From Symsagittifera roscoffensis (taxonomy: Eukaryota; Xenacoelomorpha; Acoela; Convolutidae): a stretch of 64,000 nt of DNA. The notes below the pieces were generated by a model. The model was not told the origin of the DNA. It made no database searches and saw only the letters and a program-made list of their open reading frames with translations. The position numbers were made by a program, and so were the translations under genes. Location of the stretch: NCBI RefSeq assembly GCF_963678635.1, contig NC_087064.1, forward strand, positions 54,134,338 through 54,198,337, in the 5' to 3' direction. Positions 54,324-64,000 of the stretch are shown here, in pieces; within the stretch, counting starts at the first letter, position 1, and each line of letters begins with the position of its first letter.

Positions 54324-55009
54324 GATTCCGAAAGAGAGACATGAGAGATTTTTTGATACAGATAAATTGATAAGATATTTAATTTACCACAACAGAAAAA
54401 TTAAAAAAAAAAAACAATTGCAAATCTTGAAAAAATGTGCAAATCATTAATCAGTTTGTATCCAGAGTTTTTAATTAGAAACATTTTGAACATTTCAGAG
54501 CAATTAAAAAAAACAACTAGAGATATAGCTCGGCATAGGCAGGATTGAAGTGCTGCGTGTCGGTTTCTAGCTTCGATAGACACACCCATGAACTCTGGTT
54601 GAACTGGATGCCATCAGAATCAAAATCTCCCGGTAACAAAAATTAGTTCATTTGATCAATCGAACTGCAAAAAAGTCATATCTTTGTGAACAATATAAAA
54701 TTCAATCATTGAAATTTACAGGAATTCTCCATCAAACTAAGATTATGGAAATTCGAACAAAAAATCTTTTTTTTCAGTCTGTCGATTCGTGTTGCCTAAG
54801 TTACGTACAGGTTTTAGTTGGCTTTTTTCCCGGTTACGGAAACTTTTGCTTCGGTTGCACCAATCGCGGAAAACTTTTATTTGATCTCGCCGGTCGCAGA
54901 CGCAGCTCGGCGTTAAAGGCTGAAATAAATGGAAATTTGTTTTGTCTATCGGAAAACGTTTAAGTTTAATAAAATAGTCTGAAAAACAAACGCATTCATT
55001 TGCAAAGAA
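54324..55009. other. Intergenic
   Basis: A GC-richer patch at about 54,820-54,920 (GCTTCGGTTGCACCAATCGC) is open on the + strand, but no domain is evident. Confidence 0.3.
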
Positions 55010-55547
55010 AATAAGACTGCTCGTATCAGGGCGAAGCCCTGAATGTTCCGACTGCCTTTTAAGGTTTATGGAGCAGTAATAACATTAAGAAATTAAATGT
55101 AAGAAAAAATAAAATGAAAATTTTTTTTTCTAAATTTTGAAATTTTTTATGAAAATCATCCCCCCACACGCCATACAAAGTACAAAAGGATAGATTTTAC
55201 TCCTTGTAACAAACCAATTATGGCGAATAAGCTTCTTTTAACCAATTTGGAACGATTTCTAAGACGGATTAACTCTCCGCTTACGCGTTAATAGCTCGAA
55301 CTATATCGCGCGTTAATTGTCCCAAATTGGCCAAAATGGCAATCTTTAAACCCCCATAACTTTACGAAAAATGATCAGAGGTAAAAATATCTTTCCAAAT
55401 TTGAACTCAGGACAACAATACCTTTCGAATGATATAAAAAAATTCCGTCAAAAATGGCTAGTTAAAAAGTCGAAATTTGTCTGAAGAAAAAAAAACCCAC
55501 CCCGAGCACAAATATTCCGTTACTTTCGTATCGAAAGTCGGAACAAT
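55010..55547 (-). mobile_element. Helentron-like element, best-preserved copy
   Basis: Reference copy for the family. On the element strand the 5' end is TTGTTCCGAC (GTCGGAACA at 55,537-55,545). The inverted match TGTTCCGAC sits at 55,044-55,052, internal to the 3' end. Beside it is the hairpin CAGGGC-GAA-GCCCTG at 55,027-55,041. The last bases are AGCAGTCTTATT. Element ends lie next to T residues on both sides in most copies. A terminal 5' inverted repeat paired with a subterminal 3' one, a 3' hairpin, T-T insertion and no target duplication are the features I recall for Helentron-type non-autonomous elements. There is no coding content. Confidence 0.8.
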
Positions 55548-56149
55548 AAGTTGCAATTTCGACCACGGTAATTATGAAAGTTGAAAAATGGTTAAGACCT
55601 GGGACTCTTCTTTTTAACCGCCTATGAATCTTCCACTTTAGGTCTTTATAATTTGTTATACTTTAATGCTTTTCCATTTCCAAAACAACATTTTTTCCTT
55701 GTTGCATATTGTAAAAATTTAAATGCAGTCCTAAATCACTGCATTCATGAAACACCGTACCTGCAATTAATGAATATTGATTGCATCTATGTTAATTATA
55801 AATGACAACTATGGCCCAGGAATTCAAAACTAAATTCATATTATTTTTCCATTTCATTTCGGTATAAATTTAGTCCGAAGCTGCAGCAGTGCTGGGATTC
55901 TTGCAACTAGTATAAACTGAAAACAAAAAGCAGCTATTTGAGCCAGCTTTGAAAACTCAAAAAGGTCTAAAAACTGGAACTTTTCCATCTGTTCAAAAAG
56001 GTTTTAAGCAATTTAACAGTGAGTGGTGATAAGAAAAATATTAAAAATCTTTATAGTTACAGAATGGTTACGATTTTTTTTATTCACTTAACTTATTCAA
56101 TAAATTTATCTGAGCTTAGTACAAGAAACGAAAAAAAACACAGTCTAAT
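55548..56149. other. Intergenic
   Basis: Nothing recognised. Confidence 0.35.
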
Positions 56150-56405
56150 TTAAAAAAAAAACATCAAAAACTGCTCTGTTTTTGTTTTGTCAAAATTTTC
56201 GAAAATCGCCCAAAAACGTCGTTTTTTGACCTGTTTTTTAAATATTTTGCTTGCGGCGCGGAAAAATTTTGACGAAATAGGGTTCTTAGAGTATTTTAAG
56301 AGAGCTCCAAAACTCACATTGGTCCACCTAGAAATAAAAAAAAAGTTCATCTAAATTTTTTTTTTGAAAAACTGCCCCCCTAGAAAAGTTTCTGCGCACA
56401 CCACT
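56150..56405. mobile_element. Decayed hAT-like miniature element, second end type
   Basis: TTTTCGAAAATCGCCCAAAA and GCTTGCGGCGCGG match the core of the related elements. The right end reads CTGCGCACACCACTG, giving CAGTGGTGTGCGCAG as the end, a hAT-type terminus different from CAGGGGCGGATC. Confidence 0.5.
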
Positions 56406-57085
56406 GCCTTAGTTGTAATTGAAACAGTCCAGAAACAATTAAATTTGTTCACAATCGTCTAAAAAAGTAATAAAAACAGTCGCCAAAGTCTTGACATAAG
56501 CTGAAATTTTTACTCAAGCTATAATAGATAATGAACACTGACTATGACCTTGAGTTTTTTACGTCTTTAACATTCTATGCCCAAATTTGAAAAATGCGGA
56601 GGAGCTTTGGATTCGGGTGCGTTTTAGCTTTTCTCGTTTTTTGTTTTTCACGCAAAAACAGGTACCACAAATAATCGTCGGAATGGATAGAATTGTATAT
56701 CATATTGAAGCCCTTCCAGTCGTGATTCGAACGACATTTGAAAAATTTTAACAAATTTTCTGTGTCTGTTTGAAGTTTTTAATTTTTGGTCTAATTTCAA
56801 ACTAATAAGGTCAGCGTGCAGGCTTAGCTGAATTATTTTAAGCCGTGAAAGTGAAAACCTTTTTTTACTGAAGCAAAGAGAGTTTTTTTTGCGTTATTTT
56901 GAAAATCAAAAATTTAAAAAAAATCAAAAAAATCTGTAAAAAGCGATTGTTGAATATGCCTAATTTCTTTTTTTTAGTTCAGATATTTTTATTACACCTT
57001 ACAGAAAAACGACATTAATTTGAAAAAAGAAGTTTTTATATTACGGCCAGAACATTCTGTGCTATGTGCTACCCTTTATGTTTTT
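56406..57085. repeat. Old interspersed repeat
   Basis: About 56,640-56,760 matches 22,300-22,430, and 56,940-57,085 matches 195-365, in the same orientation. Both fit one larger old element that I cannot classify. Confidence 0.45.
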
Positions 57086-58340
57086 GAAATGTTGTATTTT
57101 AAAATTTTGATCATTGTGATCATATTTATTCTTTATATTTTAATATATTTATTATTTCCAATTTTTTTTCATTATTTCTATTGAAAAAGTTTCAATGCTG
57201 TCTGATTGCGTTTGTGTTAAATGAAACGTCAACCGTGGCTTTTTTACAGCAAAACCAATGCCAATTCATATCAATTTTCATTTTTGTTATAGTAAAAAAT
57301 TGCCAAAATTTTTTATAGCCCTGCTGGATTTTTCTTTCTTTGAACATAATTTGAGGGCCGAAAACGTTCAAATAAACCAGCAAATAAGTTTTTTTAAAAT
57401 AGTCACCAGTTAAAGCTTTTCATTAATTTGTGATGATTTTTTGCATAATTGTTGGTGGTTTTGAAAGATATAATGCAAAAATTATTTTACAAGCGAGTTT
57501 GGATTAAACTAAGAACCCAACATAATATCATTAATTTCTTAGTCCAGAAGTCGATAAGTCTGAAAATCATCTTCTAAATTCTAACTCTAAAATCCAAATC
57601 GGATATTTGATCAGCGGCCCATGTAGCCCTCAAAGAGTGTTTATTTGATTGATAACCAGTCAGAAACTGCTAAGAAACAAAAATTTAAACGTTTTTGCCA
57701 ATTACCTCTGCGTCGTGGACATTGTCAAAAAATTTACAAAAATTGCCAAAACAAATTGCCAAAAGCTTGCCAAAAACGGTATTTTTGTTCATTCTCTAAG
57801 TATTTTGCCTGTGGCACTTCCCAATTTGGTTAGAATCCATCTGGTGTTTATGCGAGGCTTTGAAAAACAATTTAATAATTAATCGTTCAGAAGTTTTAAT
57901 CGATCTTATTTTGTTTTTGGAAACACAAGTTTGCCCTTTAACTGAAAACCTTTTTTTTCTAGTTTCGTGTTCTCGAAACTTGGTATCATCCGCTCGTTGA
58001 TGTTTAAACAAAAAGAAAGATAAAATTACTGGAAGAAAAACTAATTCAGTTTCTCGAATGACAATTCATTGTTTTAAGAAGACTTCAGATTTCCTCTTGA
58101 ATCCCCGAGGCTGCCCAAAGTTGATGACATGGTTATTTCATTCAGCGAGCTTTTGTTTAATATTTGAGTGGATAGCTATTTTGTTTCACAGTATGATAAC
58201 AAAACATTTCATTCAAGCGCTGATGAAGATTCAAAAATAATGAAACTGGAAATAACTCATCCCAAAAAAAGGTAACAAACAATTCTCTTAGCTAGTTTTC
58301 TCAAAACAACAAGCATAGCTCTTTTAGTAAAAACCTGTTT
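57086..58340. other. Intergenic
   Basis: No gene. A small hairpin, AGTTTCG..CGAAACT, lies at about 57,961-57,980. Confidence 0.35.
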
Positions 58341-58348
58341 CTTTAACG

Positions 58349-58676
58349 CAGGGGCGGATCAGGGTTTTTTCTCGAGGGGGGGGGGGGTGGATTTTCAGGT
58401 CTCCAAATTGATTTTCAAAGCTTTCCCAATGCACTAAAAAGGCGTTTTTAAGGCTTTTTTAAGCGTTTTTAGGCCTTTTAGGGAAATTTTGACCAAGCAA
58501 TTGCGTTTTTTGGGCGTGGGCTCCCCCTCAATTTTAGTATATATTGTCGCAGAAGGCGCTTTTATAAAATTTTAGGGTCTGTCAGCCAAAAATGGATATC
58601 TGAAAATAGTACAAAGGGACGACCCTTTGAGTCGACAGAAGCTCGAACAGCCCCCACCCCCCTAAATCCGTTCCTG
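58349..58676. mobile_element. hAT-like miniature element, reverse-oriented relative
   Basis: Ends CAGGGGCGGATCAGGG and CCTAAATCCGTTCCTG. The flanking 8-mers CTTTAACG and CTTCAACC match at six of eight positions, consistent with an old duplication. The internal order is reversed relative to 37,974-38,322. Confidence 0.75.
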
Positions 58677-59311
58677 CTTCAACCAATGTTTCATTGCCAC
58701 ATTTTTCATATTAAACCATGTTTTGTTTTTGGCCATCGCGAACAAAAGATCGTTTATATAAAAAAAAATTTCAAATAGTACAAGATTGACTTGATTTATC
58801 CAAAAAAAAGAAATGAAATAATAACCGCATTTTCACTTTAGTTTCAGACCGAAAAGTCAACATTCTCTAGAATTAGAATGAAACATATTTTTGATATTTT
58901 TAGATTTAGAATTTTGAACTAAAAATGGGTTTCTATAAGTTGATTGATTAAAAATTTTTCTAAAACTGCAAAGTTTCGATTGCTCGATCAATTATTTCAA
59001 AACAAATGTTTCTCTCAAACCAGCAAAAGGCGAGGAAGTATCGCAACATCAGTATTGTTTTTCTTAGAATGATTTCAACAAATAAGTATCCATTTGAAAT
59101 CGTAACTTTGAAATTGTGTGTTTGTGTTTAAATTTGAGGTTTTTGGTTTAAAATCAGTGATTTTCAGATGATTTGTGTTCTAGAATGTCTTTACTTGAAA
59201 CAGATGAGTCAGTTAAGTCCGAAAAATCAGGTGAGTCAGTTGAGTCTAGTTTTCTTTTGAGCAATTAAAATTTGACTCAGCGAATTCAACATAAAGTTGT
59301 GATAGTATATG
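58677..59311. other. Intergenic
   Basis: The word GAGTCAGTT recurs near 59,205 and 59,233. Nothing else recognised. Confidence 0.35.
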
Positions 59312-59313
59312 TA

Positions 59314-60569
59314 CTGGGTGACATTGAAAAGCAACATTGAAAAAATCTTTCAGCAAACCCACTAGTGGACAAATTCAAACTCAAATTCATGTTTTTACTT
59401 TTTAGAAGCCTATTTTTAAGGACCATGTCGGACAATATTTACTTTGAACTTTAACAAAAACTCAACATCGACCGACAGCAAATGATCGAGACTAACCTCT
59501 CTGAAAAGATCAATTTTTGAATTGAAACACTTACCAACTTTTTCTGCATCTGAAATTGCCAGTTTTCTTCATCCGCTCTGATGCAAGTTTCTTAAAACGC
59601 GTGAAATTGTAAGAATGAGCTGAATTTAGTAAGTTGTCACACTGATTATTTCAATTTTCTCGCTGATAATGATTGACGTCGCTTGAACAACTTTTTTACA
59701 CCACTTATTCAAGAAAAAACTACTTATGATGCAAAACTTAAAGCAGATGGTGGAAATTTTTGTTCAAGTTACATGTGAAAGTAGTCCAAAATCATCCTTG
59801 AATCCAGGCATTTTAGAGAAAAAAACACGAAGTTGCAATTAATTTTGAACACTTGTGTACATACTAAAGCGAATCAATTTTTCGCTAAGTAGTATTCAAT
59901 GTGGCCTCCTTTTACTTGAATACAAAATCTTATACGTCTTTGTTTTGAAAAAAAAATAAGAGTTTTCTCTAAAATTTGAGCTGCATTCACCCAACCATCA
60001 ACAATAGAATAGGCCAGTTCTCTAAGATATTGCGGAATTTTTGCCCGATCTTTTAATAAAACCGAAAATGCTCGATTGGGTTCAAGTCCGTACTGTTTGC
60101 TGGGCAGTATGAGGTCTTGCATTTCCTTGATGAAAAACCAAACGGATATATTGTACTCCCCACCCGTTTTTTTTCCAATTTCGAATAGATTTTTTTCGAA
60201 AAACTGGAGCAGTTTTTTGTTTCGATTGGATAGACAACTTTTTGATTTCCTGGCTTGGGCCTAGCACAATCGAGTTAGTCGAACTGAAACGAAAAAACAC
60301 CCTGAATAATGTTGATCTGTGACATCCAAAAAATTGAAACCCCATGCAGGACAAATTTGCTCTAAGCACTTCAATGGTTTGATTTCTTTCAACAAAATTC
60401 AATCGCGACATTTTTAAATTGCATGTAATTTTTCTCTATGAACTCGTTCAGTAAAATTTAATCACGTTTTTGACATCAGTTTTTTATGAAAAAGTTTATA
60501 GGTTTTTCTCACTGATGAAACAAAAAAAGTTATAAAGCTTCAAGCTGAATTTTTTTCAATGTCGCCCAG
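59314..60569 (-). mobile_element. Tc1/mariner element, inactive
   Basis: 1,256 bp flanked by TA on both sides (59,312-59,313 and 60,570-60,571). The ends CTGGGTGACATTGAAAA and TTTTCAATGTCGCCCAG are 17-bp inverted repeats with one mismatch. Length, TA target and transposase remains fit Tc1/mariner. Confidence 0.88.
59874..60411 (-). pseudogene. Tc1-like transposase remnant
   Basis: The first frame (60,411-60,082) opens with MSRLNFVERNQTIEVLRANL, a typical helix-turn-helix start of a Tc1-like transposase, then jumps to VFHQGNARPHTAQQTV. The usual roughly 340-residue protein has well over 100 residues between these, so the middle is deleted. The catalytic Asp of the DNARPH motif is Gly here. 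The second frame (60,122-59,874) has LEPNRAFSVLL where LNPIEH.W..L is expected, so the last acidic residue is also lost. PQYLRELAYSIVDGWVNA and VKGGHIEYY are the family's C-terminal landmarks. Confidence 0.85.
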
Positions 60570-60571
60570 TA

Positions 60572-61820
60572 TATGTCGAGTAAAAAAAAACAAAGTTTTA
60601 AATAAAATTTGGGATCTTCAGTTCGTAAAAAGAAATCGTATCATAATAGGTCTAGTCGTATAATTTCGAATATTCTCCTCAACAGTTTTTTGTAAACTGA
60701 AAAAAGGCGTATAATATTAAAGTTCTACATAATTTTCTCTGGAAAACGTATACCTTATGTCAATTTGTTGGCCTTTTCAGTGAAAAATTATTACATTTGT
60801 GGTGAACTCAGGAAAAACCATAATCGAACTCAAAAAGATAATTGATTAGTTTATTTTATGATTTTTTTTTTCAACTTTCGTTTACAGATAAAACGTTTTC
60901 AAGCATTTGAAATTGGCTTTGGTTTTTAACACCATATCTGGCTGGCCCAAAAAGAGCTTGCAGAGAATCACGCACGTTATCTTGCTAAAGCTCTTTGAAC
61001 AGTATTGGATTCCAAGCATAATAATTTTGACATAAAAAATCTCAATGTAAAAAAAAACTCGTATCCACTTTTCTTTTTTTTTCAATGTATATTATATACT
61101 CGAGAAATCAAGTAACGCAATCAAACAATTTTCAAAATCCAAAAATGATTCACTGTAGACCTTGTGAAAATAAGTTCCTTGAGTAGAAATACGTAAAATA
61201 ACTTTCGTGAGTGGAAACAAAGCGTTAGAGACTCATTTGTATCGGACAAATGAAATCAAAACAGAAAAAAATGAAAACCCGACAGACAATGAGCCCCTTT
61301 CATAAAAGGAACAAAGTTCTTGTTTGGTCCGGAGAAAAACCAGTAAGTACTGAAAACAATTATTTTCCTTTTTGAGAGATGCAATTTTACATCACGTTTT
61401 CTCGCTCGGCTTACTTTGTTGTTCTTTAAATTTCTCAAGTTTGTTGTAAATTTCTCAAATAAACACTAGGTTTATCACTACTTAGGGGCAAAAACTAACA
61501 TAGTAGTCACCGATTTATTTTCTTTTTAAAAAAACATTTCTCTATTTAATTTGTTTCTCTAGTTGCGTTACTTTTGTTCACCAGTATATATTACACCGAC
61601 AACCAAAAAATTACACAACATAGTTTATAATTGATACAACTACATGCTCATAATAGCAGTGTTAATTTTAATTTGATTGCCTTTTATCTTAAAACACCTA
61701 ACTCGTTTGCCTTTTATCTTAAAATAACACCGAATGAAGATGAGTAATTATTTTTATAATTGTGGAAATATTTTAGTATTTTTGTCGAACTTTTTTTATT
61801 TTTATTGAAATATTTTGGGA
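60572..61820. other. Intergenic
   Basis: TTTGCCTTTTATCTTAAAA occurs twice (about 61,676 and 61,707). No gene recognised. Confidence 0.35.
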
Positions 61821-62020
61821 NNNNNNNNNNNNNNNNNNNNNNNNNNNNNNNNNNNNNNNNNNNNNNNNNNNNNNNNNNNNNNNNNNNNNNNNNNNNNNNN
61901 NNNNNNNNNNNNNNNNNNNNNNNNNNNNNNNNNNNNNNNNNNNNNNNNNNNNNNNNNNNNNNNNNNNNNNNNNNNNNNNNNNNNNNNNNNNNNNNNNNNN
62001 NNNNNNNNNNNNNNNNNNNN
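61821..62020. other. Assembly gap of 200 N
   Basis: Exactly 200 ambiguous bases, a conventional placeholder size, so the true distance is unknown. Confidence 0.98.
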
Positions 62021-62108
62021 GGACATTTTTTGTGTTTCAGCCGGTTAAAAATTGTTCTCGGATTCTACATGCAGATGGCAAAGTGCAAACAGTTTGCGTA
62101 GGCTTCAT

Positions 62109-62522
62109 TGTTCCGACTTGTGTAACGAAAGTAACAGAATAATTGTGCTGGGTGGGTTTTTTTTCTTCTGACTTTTTAACTAGCCATTTTTGACGGTTTT
62201 TTATGATTCAAAAAGTATTGTTGTCTTGAGCTTAAATTTGAAATTGGTTTTCACCTGTGATCATTTTTCGTGAAGTTATGGGGTTAAGGGAGAATTAATC
62301 TGTTCCTAGAAATCGTACCAAATTGGTTGAAAGAAGCTTATTTGTCATAATTGATTTATTAATAAGTGCAAAATTTATGATATTGTACTTCATATGGCGT
62401 GTGGGGAGATGATTTTCACAAAAAATCTCAAATTGAGAATTTTTTTTTTCATTTTATTTTATTACACTAATTTTTGTCTTTTTATTACTGCACCATAGAC
62501 CTTATAAAGCAGTCGGAACGTT
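62109..62522 (+). mobile_element. Helentron-like element, 3' hairpin lost
   Basis: TTGTTCCGACTTGTGTAACG to TATAAAGCAGTCGGAACG, where it stops at the subterminal repeat; the hairpin and terminal CTTGTT are missing. Confidence 0.8.
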
Positions 62523-62739
62523 GTAATTTAAAAACAAATTGTAATTTAAAAGTTTTAAATAGAATATTTGCTTTTGGAATATTGGTATTGTGCCAAACTC
62601 CAGTTCGGTACCAAGCATTGCTTTACTGGTTTTTTCAATCGATGAAATAATCGCCGATCAATTAAGTGGGTTCAGCAGATAACTAGTGAGGAGATATCAA
62701 TTTATCCGCTCAGCCACGCATGCTGTTAGATTGTGATCA
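62523..62739. other. Spacer
   Basis: Nothing recognised. Confidence 0.3.
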
Positions 62740-63127
62740 AACCACGAAAATTTGAAAATTTAATTCTTCTGTGATCATTTTTTGTTAAATCGCTGTTAAT
62801 GTGGGGTTTAAAGGTTGCCAATTTCGTTCTATTAACAGGTAAGCGGATATTTAATCCGTTTTAGACATCGGTCCACATTAGATTGAGGCACGCTCTCTTT
62901 GGAGTCAAAACAAATCTATTTATGCCTGCACAAACTTAGGCATACAAAATTCGCTTATCGAAATTAGTAAGCAGCTATTCAACCAGCGTGCTAGCCGTCT
63001 TTCAGTCTAGTGCCAGCATAGCTGCTTGGATCGATACCCATAAACACTGTCAATTTTTGCAGAATCGGTCGGATTAAAAAACCACCCCGAGTATATATAT
63101 TCCTTACTTTCTGCAAAAATCACAACA
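62740..63127. mobile_element. Two diverged Helentron-like fragments facing each other
   Basis: 62,760-62,910 has TGGGGTTTAAAGGTTGCCA and GGTAAGCGGATATTTAATCC in + orientation. 63,030-63,127 ends CCCCGAGTATATATATTCCT with TTACTTTCTGCAAAAATCAC in - orientation, like the subfamily at 49,916-50,333. Confidence 0.5.
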
Positions 63128-63699
63128 ATCATATTTGGACTTAGCTTTTAAGCTAGTTATATATGATAGTTTGGTTGTCACCAACAATTGCAAGGACAGA
63201 AACATCTTCTCAATGAACCATTTTTGGTCGTACACTGTTGGTTGATCCTGGTGGTTTTGCTTTTTCAATCAGAATGACATGTTTTTAATTTTTTCGAACT
63301 CAGGCTGGGCAAAACGATTAGCGACGCTTTTTAAATACCGGTCAACATATTTGACATTTTGGTATTGCTGAAATTTGGAGTGCTTTTTTCAGAAACTGAA
63401 ACCTCTGATGTTAGTTTTGAATACCGTTGTAATTGGCCTCGTATTGTGGGTGAATAATTGTTCACGTCACGCGGACCAAAACGTAGGAACAAAACATAGG
63501 TGCTACAAATCCATATATTTTCTTCTTCATCTTTAAGACTCATTTGACATTCATTAGACATTCACGCTAATATACCCGGGTTGACCTCCATAGACCGAAA
63601 ACGCTAATCAGATAATTTCATAAACTGAGTCTATCAGAAAATGCTAGCCATACAACTTTCATACATTTCCCGCATCAAGTTTAAAGCGTTAATAATCGA
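63128..63699. other. Intergenic
   Basis: TTGGCCTCGTATTGTGGG near 63,433 resembles the GGCCTCGTAATG end of the 43.4-kb element. No gene recognised. Confidence 0.35.
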
Positions 63700-64000
63700 G
63701 TATATTATGATTTTAGTACCAGTCTTTAAAAAATTGAGCAAAAATTGATATTAATCAATTAATAATCGTTTATAATATCTCTTTTTGAAATCAAATATAA
63801 TCAATTATAATACATTATGATCGATTATAATCTATTTTTTTATCCGAATTTCTAATTCATTAGTTTGCAGAAAAAAAATCTATTATAATCGATTATAATT
63901 TTTTTATAGTTCCTTTTGTTTGCCCATTTTGTCTTCGACCTTGCCTATATTTTATGCTCTTTCTCGACGTTGGTTTATGTGAAAAATAGGAAAATAGTTT
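63700..64000. repeat. Dispersed copy of the TATAATCGATTATA repeat
   Basis: ATTATAATCGATTATAA near 63,890 and TTCTCGACGTTGGTTTATGT with GAAAAATAGG near 63,965 match units at 12.3, 13.4 and 14.9 kb. It runs off the window end. Confidence 0.75.

Noticed and set aside
54137-54370. His/Thr-rich open stretch near 54.2 kb
   Set aside because: It is the translation of a CA-rich microsatellite.
61760-62101. Open stretches across 61,821-62,020
   Set aside because: They run through 200 N and have no meaning.

Overview
This is a gene-poor, very AT-rich stretch of an animal nuclear genome in draft assembly (one run of 200 N at 61,821-62,020). I see no bacterial-style gene packing, no rRNA gene and no ordinary tRNA gene. 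Almost everything I can name is a transposable element or its debris. BEL/Pao elements are known only from animals, so the host is a metazoan; the sequence does not let me name the species.

The centrepiece is a complete BEL/Pao LTR retrotransposon on the + strand at 22,913-31,959. It has a 5-bp target duplication (AGAAC), two LTRs of 487 and 486 bp that differ only by one T in a T-run, a primer-binding site, a polypurine tract and one unbroken 2,224-codon Gag-Pol frame whose stop codon lies inside the 3' LTR. It looks very young. Three things are unusual. Each LTR holds a GC-rich tRNA-like block with an A-box-like sequence and a perfect B-box. The 1.4-kb leader carries three roughly 118-nt hairpin repeats whose stems covary. 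Antisense to the leader is an open stretch that resembles a captured host exon, perhaps from condensin subunit CAP-D2.

Left part (2.6-9.6 kb): an old, broken Ty3/gypsy element on the - strand, with 220-bp LTRs, a GACCA target duplication and an internal A-B / A-B duplication in which one unit kept reverse transcriptase and the other kept protease. From 9.8 to 15.5 kb there are palindromic miniature elements, a 531-bp foldback element and a cluster of degenerate repeats built on the palindrome TATAATCGATTATA.

Across the window there are some 20 copies, in both orientations, of a family of about 530 bp. It has no simple terminal inverted repeats, but its 5' end is repeated inverted about 35-45 bp inside the 3' end, next to a 3' hairpin. 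That architecture fits non-autonomous Helentron-like elements. One copy pair lies in a 721-bp, 99.6% identical tandem duplication (18,885-20,326).

Right part (34-64 kb): a hAT-like miniature element with a perfect 8-bp target duplication (37,974-38,322), further decayed relatives, a second foldback element, a dead non-LTR retrotransposon reverse transcriptase (40.4-41.3 kb), an element of about 600 bp packed with GGATTCCGC-like motifs (43.4-44.0 kb) and a Tc1/mariner relic with matching 17-bp ends (59,314-60,569). Four short open stretches with more balanced base composition (near 37.3, 48.6, 50.7 and 51.1 kb) could be exons of unrecognised host genes, but none is proven. Family assignments rest on motifs recalled from memory, since no search could be run.
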